A stretch of DNA of 64,000 nucleotides from Diphasiastrum complanatum (GCA_029204225.1 CM055095.1:9640243-9704242); one strand, 5' to 3'. Positions 1 to 11,232 are shown, counted from the stretch's first letter. Numbers and translations are program-made. Notes: generated by a model from the letters alone, not told the origin.

Positions 1-440
1 ATTGACACTTAGACTTTTAATCTTGGACATAGGCATGAGTGGCACCAACTCATCATTGCTACTTCATACTAGCTTTTTGGTCTATGCTTTATCTTGATGA
101 CATTTCTCAATGTTTGCTTACGTGAGCACATAAATTGCTACTACATTGTTAAGAAAAAAAGTCATTTGAATAATGTCACTCATCCAAACTTCATGTTGGG
201 AGATCTTAATGAAAAATGACTTAGTTGAAATGCATAGTTGTGTGATAAAGATGACTTTGTATGTTGTACACATGCATGTCTACCATTGAAGGTGGATGGA
301 TAGTTGAAATGCATACTTGTGTGCTAAAGATGACTTTGTATGTTGTACACATGCATGTCTACCATTGCTGAGATAGTTTTTGATTGAAAAACCTAGATCC
401 AATCTCATTGTCTGCTTGATCTGAATTTGTAAAGATAATT
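1..440. other. AT-rich intergenic stretch, no gene seen
   Basis: No coding similarity is visible. The only structure is the 79-bp direct duplication listed separately. The gypsy gag homology begins at its right end. Confidence 0.5.
222..367. repeat. Direct duplication, period 79 bp
   Basis: A block starting TAGTTGAAATGCATA at 222 recurs at 301 as TAGTTGAAATGCATACTTG and both run to CATGTCTACCATTG. The two copies differ at only a few bases, so the duplication looks recent. It lies just upstream of a truncated gypsy gag and has no coding content. Confidence 0.85.
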
Positions 441-1900
441 GCCCTAGAGCTGCTCCTGGAGGTGCTCCTCAGGAAGTCAATCCTATTATTGTTAGAAGAG
501 CACCCCGTTTGGATCTACCCAAATCCAATGGATTAACAGATCCAGTTAGATTTCTTCATGTCTATGCTGAATCCTGTGAACTCTATGGCGAAATTTTTCC
601 TCAAGATAAACTTAAGCTGTTTCCTATGGCCTTAATAGGCGCAGCACAAGATTGGTACTATAATCAAGATGAAATTGAGCGTACAGATTGGGAGGTTGTT
701 AAAAGAGCCCTTATCACACGATTCAGACCGCAAAAGTTTATGGAAGACCCTTTCCTACTTTTAGGTAAAATTAAAATGGGAAAGCGGAAAATGGTTTGAG
801 ATAACATTGAACGGGTAAAACGCCTCAGATCTGAGTGTGAGCCTGAGCTGATTAACGAAAATGCCATGGTTATGTGGTTTTTGTCAAGTTTACCTAAACA
901 AATCAGACGTGAGCTGAAATGCCATAATGAGTATGCACTCTTGCAAAATGTTATGGACGATGCAATTTGGGAGGAGGATGAAGATTCAGATGATGAGCCG
1001 AATATCAGTATGTTGCCTTATATAGCAGGGCAGACTACTACGACATCCACCACTATTGCATCAACGAATGCCAACGCTACTGTAGAAATGATGCTCAACG
1101 AGTTCGAAAAACTCGGGAAGAACCAGCAGAAACAGATGGAAAATTTGCAGTCGCAATTTGATGAGAAGTTCAAAGCATTGAAAGATTTCCACGAAAAAGT
1201 GAACAAGAAACCTGAAAAGTTTGCGAAGACTTTTACTACTAGGAAAAATGTTTGGTGTTCTATTTGTATAGAAAATCACACACATAGTGAATGAGTGTCC
1301 TCAATTGAAAAAACAAATGAAAATTAGTGTATGTCATTTGTGTAATTCGCCTGATTATAAGACTGTTTTTTGCAACTTCAATCCTCGGATAATTCAGCAA
1401 CGATATGCCCAAATGGGATATTGAGAACCATAGTGGAGGAAATCCAATAGCCAGACCTCGACAATCTGCTCTTGGATACGCGGAACGTTTAGCCTTACCT
1501 GCCCCACCAAAGCACTCCGCTCCTTCTGCCAATTTGATACAGAAGTGCTGAGCAATGGAAGTATGGTAATGATCAAGAAGGTGGATCTTCAGAACAGTAT
1601 GCTATTGATGCTGTCGCGCAACAACAAGCCTCTAGAAACTAGACCAGAGCATCGCTTGGATGCCTTGCATGTGGAGAAAATCACAGAGTTGCAAAATGTC
1701 CAAATAAAGAAAAATTTGTATATGTCCTACGAAGAACCAGACTACACTACAAAGAAGTCAAAGTTGTTTCCAATGACAATAAGATTTTTCAGACCAGTGA
1801 GATACTTTACCGATGTAATCTGCGATCGTATTTGTAAAAAATTGTTGCATGGTGATTCATTTTTCGAAAAAAAAAAGTATTGCAAAGTCCAAATTTAGTT
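440..1900 (+). pseudogene. Ty3/gypsy gag fragment (family A), decayed
   Basis: This is a 5'-truncated gag of a plant Ty3/gypsy retrotransposon, the capsid/nucleocapsid part that packages element RNA. The capsid segment (509-1294) has the pattern PVRFL...QDWYYNQDEI...ALITRF and is closely related to the minus-strand gag at 42620-43213. An in-frame TGA at 797-799 replaces the CGA (Arg) codon of that sister copy, and a short insertion near 1275-1290 shifts the frame just before the zinc knuckle (WCSIC...NH). A second knuckle region follows in another frame (about 1600-1740; CLACGENHRVAKC). Homology stops near 1900, where a copia gag on the opposite strand begins, so the element was broken by a later rearrangement or insertion. 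Dead copy. Confidence 0.85.
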
Positions 1901-1921
1901 GATCCAGTGTTAAAGGCATCT

Positions 1922-2795
1922 TCATCTTCTTCTTGAGTTTGGGGTGTTTGACTGGTGGTTGCAGTAGTGGATTGTTGGTGGAATAGTTTTCATCTTCTCA
2001 TTGTTATACTCGAGTGTTCTACAGTACTTGATGGCATGGCCAGTCCTCTTGCAGTCATTGCAGAATAGCTGTTGTTTTGGTTGAGATGATACAGGTTTCG
2101 AATTCAATCATGGCTGCTCTTTGTCTTCTTGTCATAATGGTGTGACCTCGCAAATCTCTTGGATCTAAACTTCTGATTTTCTTGGAATATAGAACTTGAG
2201 GATCCAACCTTGAGTTGGAGGATGATCCATTTCTTCTGATCTCCTCTTGAAGTAGCATAAAGATTACTCTAGTAGGAGTGAGGCCTTGTTGAGTGGAAAT
2301 CACCATGATCCACTTCTCATATGCTTAAGGTAGATTTGATAATAGAGTCATAATGTCATCGGTATCTTCTATGACTGATCCAATGGCAGTCATCTGCTCC
2401 ATAAGATTTTTGAATCTATCAATATGAATCAAAATATATTCAACTTCAGCCATTTTGAGAGTAAAGAATTTCTTCCTCAAATGGACTTTCAAGGTAACAT
2501 CTCTGATGTTATAGAGGGTAGCTAGGGTGTCCCAAGCATCCTTAGCAGTCTGGGTTGATCTGATTTGGATGATCTGAGAGTCACTAATATTGAGAGTGAT
2601 AATGGTAAAAGCCTTCTCATCTCCCCGTCTCCATTTGGTGATGCTAGCTGCATCCATGTCTGATTTGATCTTAGCGCCTTCAATGATGTTCCACAATTCT
2701 TTTGCAAGTAGTACTACCTTCATTTTAAATTTCCAAAGATGATAGTTATCTCCATCGAGTTTCTCAATGAGAAATGAACTAGATGTAGGATCCAT
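1922..2795 (-). pseudogene. Ty1/copia gag, two frames, zinc knuckle present
   Basis: The frame beginning at 2795 starts MDPTSSSFLIEKLDGDNY and continues with LWKFKM, AKDAWDTLATLY and LRKKFFTLKM, the arrangement of copia gag of the UBN2/DUF4219 type. A TAA at 2325-2327 interrupts it, the same frame resumes to 2055, and a frame change near 2100 leads into a CX2CX4HX4C zinc knuckle (CNDCKRTGHAIKYC). It belongs to the same broad family as the gag at 25.6-26.1 kb. A primer-binding site lies upstream at 2922-2933. No pol follows: at about 1915 the sequence changes to the plus-strand gypsy gag. Non-functional fragment. Confidence 0.85.
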
Positions 2796-2921
2796 CTTGG
2801 AGAGCAGAGGTCACTAATAGAAACAATGACTTTGACTATTGGCTATCTGTGCACTTCCAGATGATGTCTCGATAGATATGAGACAATGAATAACCTACTC
2901 ATAGTGTAGATTGTAGAACAA

Positions 2922-2933
2922 GCTCTGATACCA
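2922..2933 (-). other. copia primer-binding site (initiator tRNA-Met)
   Basis: On the minus strand this reads TGGTATCAGAGC, the standard complement of the 3' end of plant initiator tRNA-Met used by copia elements to prime reverse transcription. It lies about 125 bp upstream of the gag start and directly abuts the TGT...ACA edge of the presumed 5' LTR. Confidence 0.9.
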
Positions 2934-3210
2934 TGTCAGAAAATCGTGGGAATGAACGTTCAGAGGTACAACTCTAACTCGATTGACTCAGTGATTAATT
3001 TTTTGAGATATTGGTAGTGGAAGTAAGAGCGTGAACTTGTTGTTGAATCGGTAGCTTGTCAGATAGTTGGTATGAATGAAGAATGATCAAATAGTACACC
3101 ATTGCACAAACAAATCAGTTATATGAGACAAAATTGCACTCTTGATTAGAACAAAATGATCTAAACAGATCATAGTACATGGGCGTGAAGAACTGTCATG
3201 ATATAATCCG
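2934..3210 (-). mobile_element. Presumed copia 5' LTR end (U5 side)
   Basis: The sequence abutting the primer site begins TGTCAGAAAATCG on the plus strand, as expected for the inverted end of an LTR terminating in CA. The other LTR end is not visible and no second copy is in the window, so length is unknown. Boundaries are inference. Confidence 0.5.
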
Positions 3211-3212
3211 TT

Positions 3213-3320
3213 TCTAGCCTCTTTATGCTAGCTGTGACTTGTTACAACAATTTTTAGCCTCTTCATGCTAGTTGTGACTGAATATACCCTGTTACTAGCC
3301 TCGTTATGTTAGCTGCGACC
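3213..3320. repeat. Three short tandem units, about 41-bp spacing
   Basis: The motif TAGCCTCTTTATGCTAGCTGTGAC recurs three times with substitutions at about 3214, 3255 and 3296. A partial fourth (GGCTGCGACTTACTCCACC) appears near 3391. The right inverted arm at 19.56-19.66 kb carries fewer units, so unit number varies between copies of the larger repeat. Confidence 0.7.
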
Positions 3321-4560
3321 TACTCTACTTAGTATTGGTCATTTTTTGAAGGTATTTGACTAAATGATCACTTTTTTTATTTCATTTTATTGGCTGCGAC
3401 TTACTCCACCTTCTGATGGCCATTTTTTGGATGTTTCTACCCGCTTTAATGCTTTTCAATCAAACATTGTGGTGTGAGGTTGCATGCCAACAACTTACTG
3501 GCCATAAAATGGACAAAAAAATGGTAAGATGGTATACTATGCACTCTATTTGAAATTTTTTTTAGTTACAATTGTCTTTTATGGTCACATTCGGAACTTT
3601 ACTGTATTAAAATTTATTGGATCATAATAATTCCTCTTTACTTACTCTCGTACTTCTATAAATGACGAAGCTCATCTACATAGAACCAATGAGATCATAG
3701 TTCAATGTAGTAACTAGCAATTACAATATTGTGACACTGATCACACTGACTTAACTAAACATCAAGAAGGTCTACCATAATAGTCAAGATATGACAATTA
3801 TATAGATAGAATGACAATCTACGTTCCAAAATGTACTTTTTTTTGGGGTTTTTGCTAACTAGTATTCTCTCTTATCCATGCGATTTTGATGTAGTTAGTC
3901 GTGAGCCTACATTGCACCTTGCACACTACCTAATCTACTAAGCACTTGCTACACCGAACTCGGATACAATGTCACCTTTTTCGCTTCCTCGTGCAGTATA
4001 TATGACCGCGAACCATGGAATATCAGGGCACTAACTCGGCTCACACTTCTAAGGTACGAAATTGGTAGGGCCTTCATGTATGAAATGGGTTTTAACGGTA
4101 ATGTATACGTTATGAAGTTTGTGGAAGTACTCTATATCTTTAGATATTTAAGATACATACGTTCGTGGTTTATGACGAAACCGGACTGAATGCACTTAGA
4201 CTAACAATTCTGCTTCTTTTACCACTGTTTTCCAAGAACAACGAATATAAGAATAGTATAAGAATGTCATTTATGTTGCTTAGCAACCATACTAGTATAA
4301 GGATGTCATGTACAATGTTTAGCACTCTTGTGATTACTGAAGCACTTAACAAAGTATAATACGAAAGTTTTAAGATTTTTCTGCAACAAAATATAATATT
4401 ACAAAAAAGCATGTTATGTTGTTCTTTGCTTTACTGGTTGTTGTAGGTCACTAGGCAATTGGCCATAAACGTTGGTAATTACTCATCATACCAAGAAATT
4501 GTAAACAACTAGTTTTGCAATAGGCAACTATACTTATCCTTATATTTTAATGGTTTCATA
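3240..4560 (+). repeat. Left arm of a 1.3-kb inverted repeat pair
   Basis: This block is recovered almost completely, inverted, at 18358-19660. Landmarks in both arms include the CATGCGATTTTGATG segment (about 3876), the TGTGCAAGGTGCAATGTAGG segment inverted, the YDETGLNALRL-coding segment (about 4165-4220) and GCAATAGGCAACTATACTTATC (about 4520). Homology ends abruptly near 4560 and 18358. Both strands of the internal open frames are equally conserved, which points to non-coding repeat DNA, possibly LTR sequence or a non-autonomous element, rather than a gene. Confidence 0.85.
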
Positions 4561-5783
4561 GCACAAGTGCACATATCGCTTAATCCCGTAGCATGTGTAT
4601 GGTAAAATGGGCCAGTATGGCAAGTGCCATGGTAGCCATTAAACTTTTGCCATGTCAAGCTCCATAATATTGTTTAGGGCTAAGAATATATAGAAACAAA
4701 TGATTTCCTTGGATTGGTTTATGTGTAGGTAACAACTAATTTCCTTGGATTGGTTTATGTGTATGATGCTACGTGTTGTACTATAAATTTTACTATGGTT
4801 AACTCTAATAGGAGGTTAAAAGTTTGGTATAAAATCAATAACTCAGACATTTGAAATAATGTGTGCAATCGTCAATAAGGGAGCACAAATCCATATGCAA
4901 ACTATCTACATGAATGTGAAAGCAAAAACAAAAATATAAATTCTAATGCTCCAAAATGCACTTTAAACATTAAGCCAACCACGAGATTTCATATCTGAAT
5001 ATGGACTTGACGTACTTGTCAAAGAGGCCCATAACTCTATACAGTTCACAACTTGATTTTGTATGAACACACAACAATATTCATGAATGATGTTCTAGAT
5101 TACACATGTTTGTTCAAACACTCTTCACTTTAGTTTTATTATAATGTACAAAGCCAACAAACAACATTTCTTGAAAACACAATATCATAACATAAATCAA
5201 GCTCACAAACTAATACCAAATCTCCATAGATAGAACACCCCCCCCCAATTTGGCAAGGGCCTTTGTGGTGTATCACAAATTTTTTTGGACCCATGGCAAC
5301 CATGAGTTTATCTGACGAGACTTGTCAAGTTAGTGGAGTCATGAAAATACCAGCCCTAAAACGCCATCAAAATGAATTCTGTTCATAAATCTCAAGAGTA
5401 ACTTATGATAAGTTGGGCAATAGAGAAACCTTTGTCTCATTGACGCAATGTCTGACTATGCACACTACTTCATTAACATGTGGAGCCTTTTTGGTTTTGC
5501 TTTACGTGGCCGACTACTCATTACATAATTTCTATACACATGTGCATTAAACTGTAATTGCCATGATGCTCTTTCATAAAAAAATAAAACCGCTCATGAA
5601 TACTAGTTTCACCAACATCAACAATGTTGCTCCTCCCCCATCCCATTTCAATCTGAGATCCAATGAGATTGGCTCACTTGTTATCTTTTGACATCCAAAG
5701 TTTCTTTGATCCCAAACTCCAAGGTCCCCTCTTTGTGTTGCTAAGGGGGCATCCCTCTTCATTATATTTGTCTCTCATTTTAT
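4561..5783. other. Intergenic DNA with one short duplication
   Basis: No coding similarity is recognised. ATTTCCTTGGATTGGTTTATG occurs twice (about 4704 and 4741) as a 37-bp direct duplication, and a run of nine C occurs near 5240. The right end leads into the CT-rich leader of the 5958 gene. Confidence 0.5.
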
Positions 5784-5808
5784 CCCCCCCCCCCCCCCCC
5801 CCCCCACC

Positions 5809-5840
<32 letters not shown>
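5784..5840 (+). repeat. Poly-C run and (CT)n tract upstream of gene
   Basis: Twenty-two consecutive C (5784-5805) are followed by about fifteen CT units (5811-5840). The tract ends about 117 bp before the ATG at 5958. CT-rich tracts are common in plant core promoters and 5' UTRs, so this may be leader or promoter sequence; that role is inference. Confidence 0.75.
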
Positions 5841-5847
<7 letters not shown>

Positions 5848-5957
5848 TTGCTGCGGTTGATCGAAGGCTTTATCTGTTTTCCTTTTGCTGCTGCTGTTGA
5901 TCGAAGGCTTTTACGGTTTACGACAACAGCATCATAATCACAACCAGGAGGAGCAGG

Positions 5958-6875
5958 ATGAGTAGTGGTCGCCTACACTTTGTTCATCACGCGCTTGCCT
6001 CCTACTATCCTCTCTCTGCTCGATCCATATTCACTAAACCAACCTCAATCACTATCATATCTTTTCTAAACCTCAACTCCAATCGCAATCAAGCTTCATC
6101 TCCTCCTCGCCTGTCCTTCTCGAGCCATGTCTGCTTTGCTCCAATAGAAATGGTGGCGTCATGGAATCGTAATAGGGAGGGCACCGGGGTTGGGAAGGGT
6201 GTGATTAGCATTCGGATGATGGGCGGAGGACCGCGCACCTTTCCTGGTGGTGTTACGAAGTGGCAATGGAAGCGGATGCAAGAGAAGAAGCAGAAGATTC
6301 GCGAGAAGGCGTGGCTAGCGCGGGAGAAGCTGATATATGACAGAAGACGCAGGGCGGAGATGATGGCAGCAACACCTGTGCTTGAAATGCCCTGGGAAAG
6401 GCATTCTAGGGCACCCACGGTATTGCCGGTCGATTTTGATCCGAAAATCAAAGTTATGGCTGACAGGTTTCAGAAGGATGGAGCCTTGGATCTTTGGACT
6501 GATGAGGATGGGCCTGAGCAATTTAGTACCCGGAAAAATCTCCCCCAGGGGCCGCACCCCCTTGGATTAGGGTTGTGGAGAACAAAACCTGAGTTAACCA
6601 ACGGCAATGTTCTTGCAAAAGAAGAAAATTCTTTTGAGATTCAGGACAAAAGGAAATCCAATACTTCGACGCAAACTGAGAGATCAAAGAGAAGCGCTTC
6701 TGAATCTGCAAAAAGTAGTATACCTGACAGGCAACCAATCCCAGGTCGGAAGAACATTCAAAATATAAATGGAAGACGGCAGGCTGGCACGGCCAGAAAG
6801 ACACTTCAGTCTTTGCCTTTGAGTGAAAAGATCAGAAATCATAGAAATGGAATATCTGGAAATTCCAAGCGTTGA
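5958..6875 (+). CDS. Organelle-targeted protein with N-terminal motif of DEAD-box RNA helicases (RH31/33/48 type)
   Basis: A 305-codon frame. Residues 1-45 are rich in Ser, Arg and hydrophobic residues and almost free of acidic ones, typical of a plastid or mitochondrial transit peptide. Residues 88-107 (MGGGPRTFPGGVTKWQWKRM) and about 168-187 (ADRFQKDGALDLWTDEDGPE) resemble, from memory, the conserved N-terminal extension of plant organellar DEAD-box helicases of the RH31/33/48 group. The middle is basic and likely coiled (QEKKQKIREKAWLAREKL); the tail is Ser/Lys/Arg-rich. No helicase motif (AxTGxGKT, DEAD, SAT) occurs in this frame and I saw none downstream on this strand. The ATG has A at -3. 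The TGA stop at 6873-6875 is followed one base later by a consensus donor, G|GTGAGT (GT at 6877), so the transcript may be spliced in its 3' UTR, or the frame is exon 1 of a longer gene now closed by a stop. Its length and clean frame suggest a real gene. Confidence 0.65.
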   Translation: MSSGRLHFVHHALASYYPLSARSIFTKPTSITIISFLNLNSNRNQASSPPRLSFSSHVCFAPIEMVASWNRNREGTGVGKGVISIRMMGGGPRTFPGGVTKWQWKRMQEKKQKIREKAWLAREKLIYDRRRRAEMMAATPVLEMPWERHSRAPTVLPVDFDPKIKVMADRFQKDGALDLWTDEDGPEQFSTRKNLPQGPHPLGLGLWRTKPELTNGNVLAKEENSFEIQDKRKSNTSTQTERSKRSASESAKSSIPDRQPIPGRKNIQNINGRRQAGTARKTLQSLPLSEKIRNHRNGISGNSKR

Positions 6876-7906
6876 GGTGAGTCTAGAGATGCTTTTATGC
6901 TTAATTGAGTTGCTTGATGGGCACATTTGCATGGGAATTCTACCTTTCTTCCGCTGAATTTTTATTCTTTGGCTTTGGAGTCTTATTGTTATCAATTATA
7001 AATTTGAAATCTTGATTATTGTCATTACAATGTCCCACCTATCTTGGAGCATCCATGCGGTTTTTATTTTTTTATTTTTTTATTTTTATAAAAAATGGCT
7101 GCCCAAAGCGCCACGTTATTGGGCAGCCAGAAACATCATGCAATAAGCAATCTCATGCTCTGTCTAGTAACCTATATAATTGTAAAGTGGACAATACTCT
7201 CACGTGTATGTGGGTCCCTAGAAGAGTGGCACTAGTGCTTGCAAAAATTGTGTGTGCCCACAAAAGCGATGCCGGTGCCCCGCAGAAAAGTGGTGCTTGT
7301 GAGAGACGACGCTGGTGCTCATGGGGGCAGGTTTTTCTCGAGCACCCTCTTCCATTCGGGCAAGGCCCGAGAAGCGTCGACACATGTGCGTTTCCAATGG
7401 GCCTCCAGTGGGCTGGGCCCAACCCAAAGCATGTGCCAATCCGCGCTCTAAAGCCCACAAAGACTTTTGACTTACAATTTGAAATGAGCATTTTCAATAA
7501 TTTCTTGTTATACTGAGAGTTGTTGGTTATGTGGGCATATTTTGCATTGAAACTTTTATGTTCAATAGCTGTAGAAATGTTGTTGTGCAAGTGTGAAAAC
7601 AAATGTATTTTTTAATAATATCTCTCTTCAATAATCACGAATTGGGCATCTGGTTTTCATATTTCAGATCTGGATCAAGTTGGTAACATCCTTTAGTCCT
7701 ACCATTTTGAAAACCATGGATGTAGGAAGAGTGCATATATTGATGACTTTTAAAGTTAATTCTAGCTTGGTAGTAGCTAGTGTTTCCTCGAAATGTGTTT
7801 CGAATGCTGAAATGCGTTCTCGTTTCAAAACGGCGTTTTGAACACTGTTGAAAAAAAACAAATTTTTTGTGATACAAGGCGGGCCCAAGGGGTGTCTATT
7901 TTCACT

Positions 7907-7909
<3 letters not shown>
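6876..7909. other. Downstream region, no gene seen
   Basis: It starts with a GTGAGT donor just after the stop of the upstream gene. Several short frames overlap on both strands in a GC-richer patch (7200-7460), without recognisable domains. Near 7790-7850 a stretch rich in AAATGCG/CGTTTC resembles sequence near 13.55-13.86 kb. Confidence 0.4.
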
Positions 7910-7959
<50 letters not shown>

Positions 7960-8345
7960 TTGTGTGTGAGTTTGTGTTGTGATTATGTTGTGTTGTGTTG
8001 TGACTTGTGAGTGTGTGTTGTGTTGTGATTCTGTTGTGAGTGTTTGTTGTAACTTTTGATTGTGTTGAGAGAGAGATATTGATATATGTGTGTGTGTGTG
8101 TATGTGTGTAAAAGAGAGGGAGTGTTTGTGTGTGTGAAGTGGAGGGAGTGTGTGTGTGGGGTGTGTCTGTGTGTGAACTTTGAAGTAGAGGGAGTGTGTT
8201 TGAGTCTTGAGAGAGAGAGGAGAGGGAGAGTGTGACATGTGTGAATCTAGAAAGAGAGGGAGAGAGTGCGTGTGTGAGGAGAGGGAGAGAGAGTGTGTGT
8301 GTGTGAGAATTTAGAAAGAGACGGAGAGTGTGTGTGTGTGAGGCT
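7910..8345. repeat. (GA)n and (GT)n microsatellite cluster
   Basis: About twenty-two GA units run from 7910 to 7953, followed by about 390 bp of interspersed TGTG, GAGAG and TTGTG runs. The long Ser/Leu/His/Thr-rich frame on the minus strand here is a by-product of the simple sequence. Confidence 0.9.
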
Positions 8346-8459
8346 TGAGCTAGAGTGAGATTAGAGCTTAGCTTTACAGTTTTAGAAATTAGGATTAGTT
8401 TTGAATTTGAAGTCTGAATTTAATACTATTGTTTTGTTGACACTAGATAGCTACTAGCT

Positions 8460-8700
8460 ATGCCCAGACAGCGGGATCCCTTATGGGATCACGTCACCCT
8501 TAATTTTGGTTATGGCACATCAGGCACAAAGAAGTGGACTTGCAAGTATTGCGGGAACACTTATGGAGGTGGCCTCGTTCGGATAAGGGCGCATCTTTTA
8601 CGTCTTCGAGATACGAGATCACCGTTTGCACTCAGGGCCTAGGCGCCAGAGTCATTGAGGATTGCCAGGATCGGGGACGGCTCTCCTACTACTACTTCAG
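8460..8700 (+). pseudogene. hAT transposase exon: BED zinc finger
   Basis: The frame begins MPRQRDPLWDHVTLNFGYG and contains CKYCGNTYGGGLVRIRAHLL. The Cys-x2-Cys and downstream His match BED fingers that bind transposon ends. A one-base frame change after HLLRL separates the finger from the expected continuation (YEITVCTQG...), and the original frame stops at 8640-8642. An intron-like GTGATTC follows near 8708. Confidence 0.8.
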
Positions 8701-8985
8701 GCATAGGTGATTCTTGAATCTTGTTTGATCAATGGTGATTGAAATTTGATCTAAAGCTAAAACTTCAAAGTTCAGTCTATAGTTTGATTACTAATGAGTA
8801 ATTAGTGACTGTTCTCTCTCACTGACTATAATTTATTAGCTAAAGCCTAACTAGTAACACCATTATTGTTACAGGTGAGCAGAGCGCCGAGATTCTCCAT
8901 CACAGCCGTCACTTGTAGCCGGCACTAGCTCCGCTGCAACATCCATTCCACCTTCTTCTGGAGAGACTCCTGCAGTGCCAGTAGG

Positions 8986-9305
8986 TGGGGCAAACAGTAG
9001 TGCTATTGGTAGGGCTGGAGGTGTTAGGGGACGGGGTCGAGGACATGTGAGAGGCAAGGATGTTTTTGTGGTAGCCTTCCAATAATCGCATAGAAATGCA
9101 GTTGCTATTGCTATTAGGAGGTGCTTTTACTTGTGCGACCTCGCCTTTCATGTGGCTATGACCCCTGCATGGAGGGATATGATGCGAGCAATATCTTATA
9201 TCGGTGTTGAGTGGGAGGGCCCGACCATGGAGCAGTTGAGGACGAGAGAGCTACATGCTAAGGCAGTCCGTGGATGCTAACCTACAGTCCATTAGGAAGT
9301 CATGG
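8986..9305 (+). pseudogene. hAT transposase region between BED finger and core
   Basis: A Gly/Arg-rich patch (GGVRGRGRGHVRGKD) is followed in shifting frames by AIRRCFYLCDLAFHVAMTPAWRDMM and YIGVEWEGPT, the segment that precedes DUF659 in plant hAT proteins. Stops near 9080 and 9278 disable it. An intron appears to start with GTATACCT near 9311. Confidence 0.65.
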
Positions 9306-9440
9306 GCGAGGTATACCTGTAACCTTACATCTTCAAAACCTTTGCACTTACTACTTTAGTACTTTCAAGTTTCTAACCTTGAACTTTCAATCTCCAAATT
9401 TGCAACTTAGTTTGTTGAAACTGTTGTCGAATGTTTTAGG

Positions 9441-9641
9441 TATGGATGCACCATACTATTAGATGGTTGGACCGATGCAAGGAGGCGCCATCTTGTGAAT
9501 ATATTGGTGTCTTCTTGCATGGGCACCATGTTTTTGAGATCCATTGATACGTCGGAGCCAGACATGGCATTGGATGGCAGGAGATTGTTTGAGTACATCT
9601 CACAGGCCATTGAGGAGGTCAGAAAAGAGAATGTTGTCCAG
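9441..9641 (+). pseudogene. hAT transposase exon: DUF659-like core
   Basis: This exon follows an acceptor (TTTTAG) and ends at a GTATGCAC donor. It reads as an uninterrupted segment including GCTILLDGWTDARRRHLVN, GTMFLRSIDTSE and EEVRKENVVQ. DGWTD and FLRSIDTSE are hallmarks of the RNase H-fold core of plant hAT transposases. No stop is present in this exon. Confidence 0.85.
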
Positions 9642-9870
9642 GTATGCACTTGCCACTTTCAAGTTTCAACTTTCGACATTGAGCTTTGAAGTTAGGAAAT
9701 TACAAGTTACAACTTACATTTTGTGAATCGTGATTATTGTTTTGAACGCTGCAATTTGCATTTGCCATTTACATTTGCAATTTGCAATTTGCATTTGCAT
9801 TTGATTCCAGAATGCTCAATGGTGAATGTTCATGAGTTATGATTCGACATTTGTCAGAATTCCAATTGAG

Positions 9871-10122
9871 GTTGTCATGGACAACGCTTCCAATTGTTTG
9901 CCATGGGGAAGCTCATGAATGAGAGGTACCCTTGGATTTTTTGGAGTTCATGTGTTGCACATTGTCTTGACCTCCTAGTTGAAGACATTGGGAGATTACC
10001 TTGGGTCAAGGAGGTTGTAGACATGGCACGATTCTTGGTGAGATTTGTCACCAAGAGACATAGGGTCTTGAGCATGTTCAGGTCCTATTCCAGCTTGGAT
10101 CTCTTGAGGCCTGCTCTCACTA
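9871..10122 (+). pseudogene. hAT transposase exon: core continuation (AHCLDL)
   Basis: It starts after an AG with VVMDNASNC and, after a small deletion that changes frame, continues ERYPWIFWSSCVAHCLDLLV and EDIGRLPWVKEVVDMAR. MDNASN and CVAHCLDLL are characteristic hAT core motifs. The exon closes at a GTAACC donor near 10123. Confidence 0.8.
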
Positions 10123-10309
10123 GGTAACCAAGTTCCAACTTTGAACTTTCAACCTGACAACCTGTTTCCAATTTTTTGATTTGCGAATTGCAATTTTGCG
10201 TTTCAGCTTCAAGTTTCAGTGCTCATAGAATTTGAATTTCGCTATAGCCTGCTCCCTATGACCAATTACCAATCTTATTTCATGATTTTCATCCTAGGTT
10301 TGCCTATAT

Positions 10310-10724
10310 TGTAGGAATCAGAATCAAGACTATTCATTAACACAAAGTATTCTCAAAGAGAAGAGAGAGATGGTTAGATGACCCTCTTGTAGAAACTTGT
10401 GGATAGCCAATATGAACAGTAGATTGCTTAACAAGAGTGTCTCATACAAATGAATGGCTACATATAAGTAGTCCAAGATGGCTATCTACCTTCATAACTG
10501 TTGGCTGTCCAATAACTTGACTAATGGCTATCTAGCTACCATAAGTTACATAAAATAATTAAGTACCCCAAATAACAAGTTAGGTACTTAATTCACATGT
10601 ATAGGCCCCTAGTGGACCCACGAGTCCCTACAAGTAGTTTCATACTAACTTGGGCCTAAAATATAAATGACCATGGTTACACAGATCTCGACCTTTTGGG
10701 TCATAGTAACCTATGGCTTTGACA
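10310..10724 (-). repeat. 3' LTR of the minimal copia element
   Basis: Plus-strand limits are TGTAGGAATC at 10310 and TTTGACA at 10724. It is collinear with 11245-11663 apart from scattered substitutions and small indels. Confidence 0.85.
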
Positions 10725-10745
10725 TGTAGAAATGACATGTATTCA

Positions 10746-11230
10746 CTAAGTAAGAAAATCAGCATGCTGATTTAAATTTAAAGCTTCACAAAGAGCTTTA
10801 AATCGAACTCTTGACAATGCCTTAGTGAACACATCTGCAATATTATCCTCCGTGGGACAATATTCAAGCGTGATGTCGCCATTATGAAGCTTCTCCCGAA
10901 CAAAGTGATAGTGGATCTCGATATGCTTTGTTCTTGCATGAAATATTGGTTTTTGTGCAATGGCAATAGCACTTTGACTATCCGTAAATAGGAGAGTAGC
11001 TGAGGGCTGGCCATGCTTCATATCGACAAGTAATTGTCTCAGCCATATACACTTCGTAGTGGCTGACAACGTTGCTATATATTCTGCTTCACTTGAGGAT
11101 GTAGCAACGGTGGGCTGCTTCTTGTTTAACCAAGAAACTGCAGAATTTTCAATGAAAAAGCAATGATCACTAGTAGAGCAATGTGGCTGCCTATTGGGTG
11201 CCCTCCAGCAAGCAATCAATTCTGAAAAAA
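10746..11230 (-). pseudogene. copia RNase H domain, intact fold but isolated
   Basis: The frame includes AVSWLNKKQPTVATSSSEAE, FTDSQSAIAIAQKP and HIEIHYHFVREK, ending in EDNIADVFTKAL, the full motif series of copia RNase H, which removes the RNA template strand during reverse transcription. The frame upstream of CFFIENSAVSW is not RT; it reads straight into the primer-site region, so the internal deletion joins the leader to RNase H. Confidence 0.85.
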
Positions 11231-11232
11231 TG

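Noticed and set aside
4165-4412. Small protein gene conserved in both 1.3-kb repeat arms (YDETGLNALRL frame)
   Set aside because: The antisense frame is conserved just as well and neither has a start context or domain, so the conservation reflects repeat DNA rather than coding.
7019-7602. Overlapping 165- and 149-codon frames
   Set aside because: They are mutually antisense in a GC-richer patch, lack domains and have no leader features.
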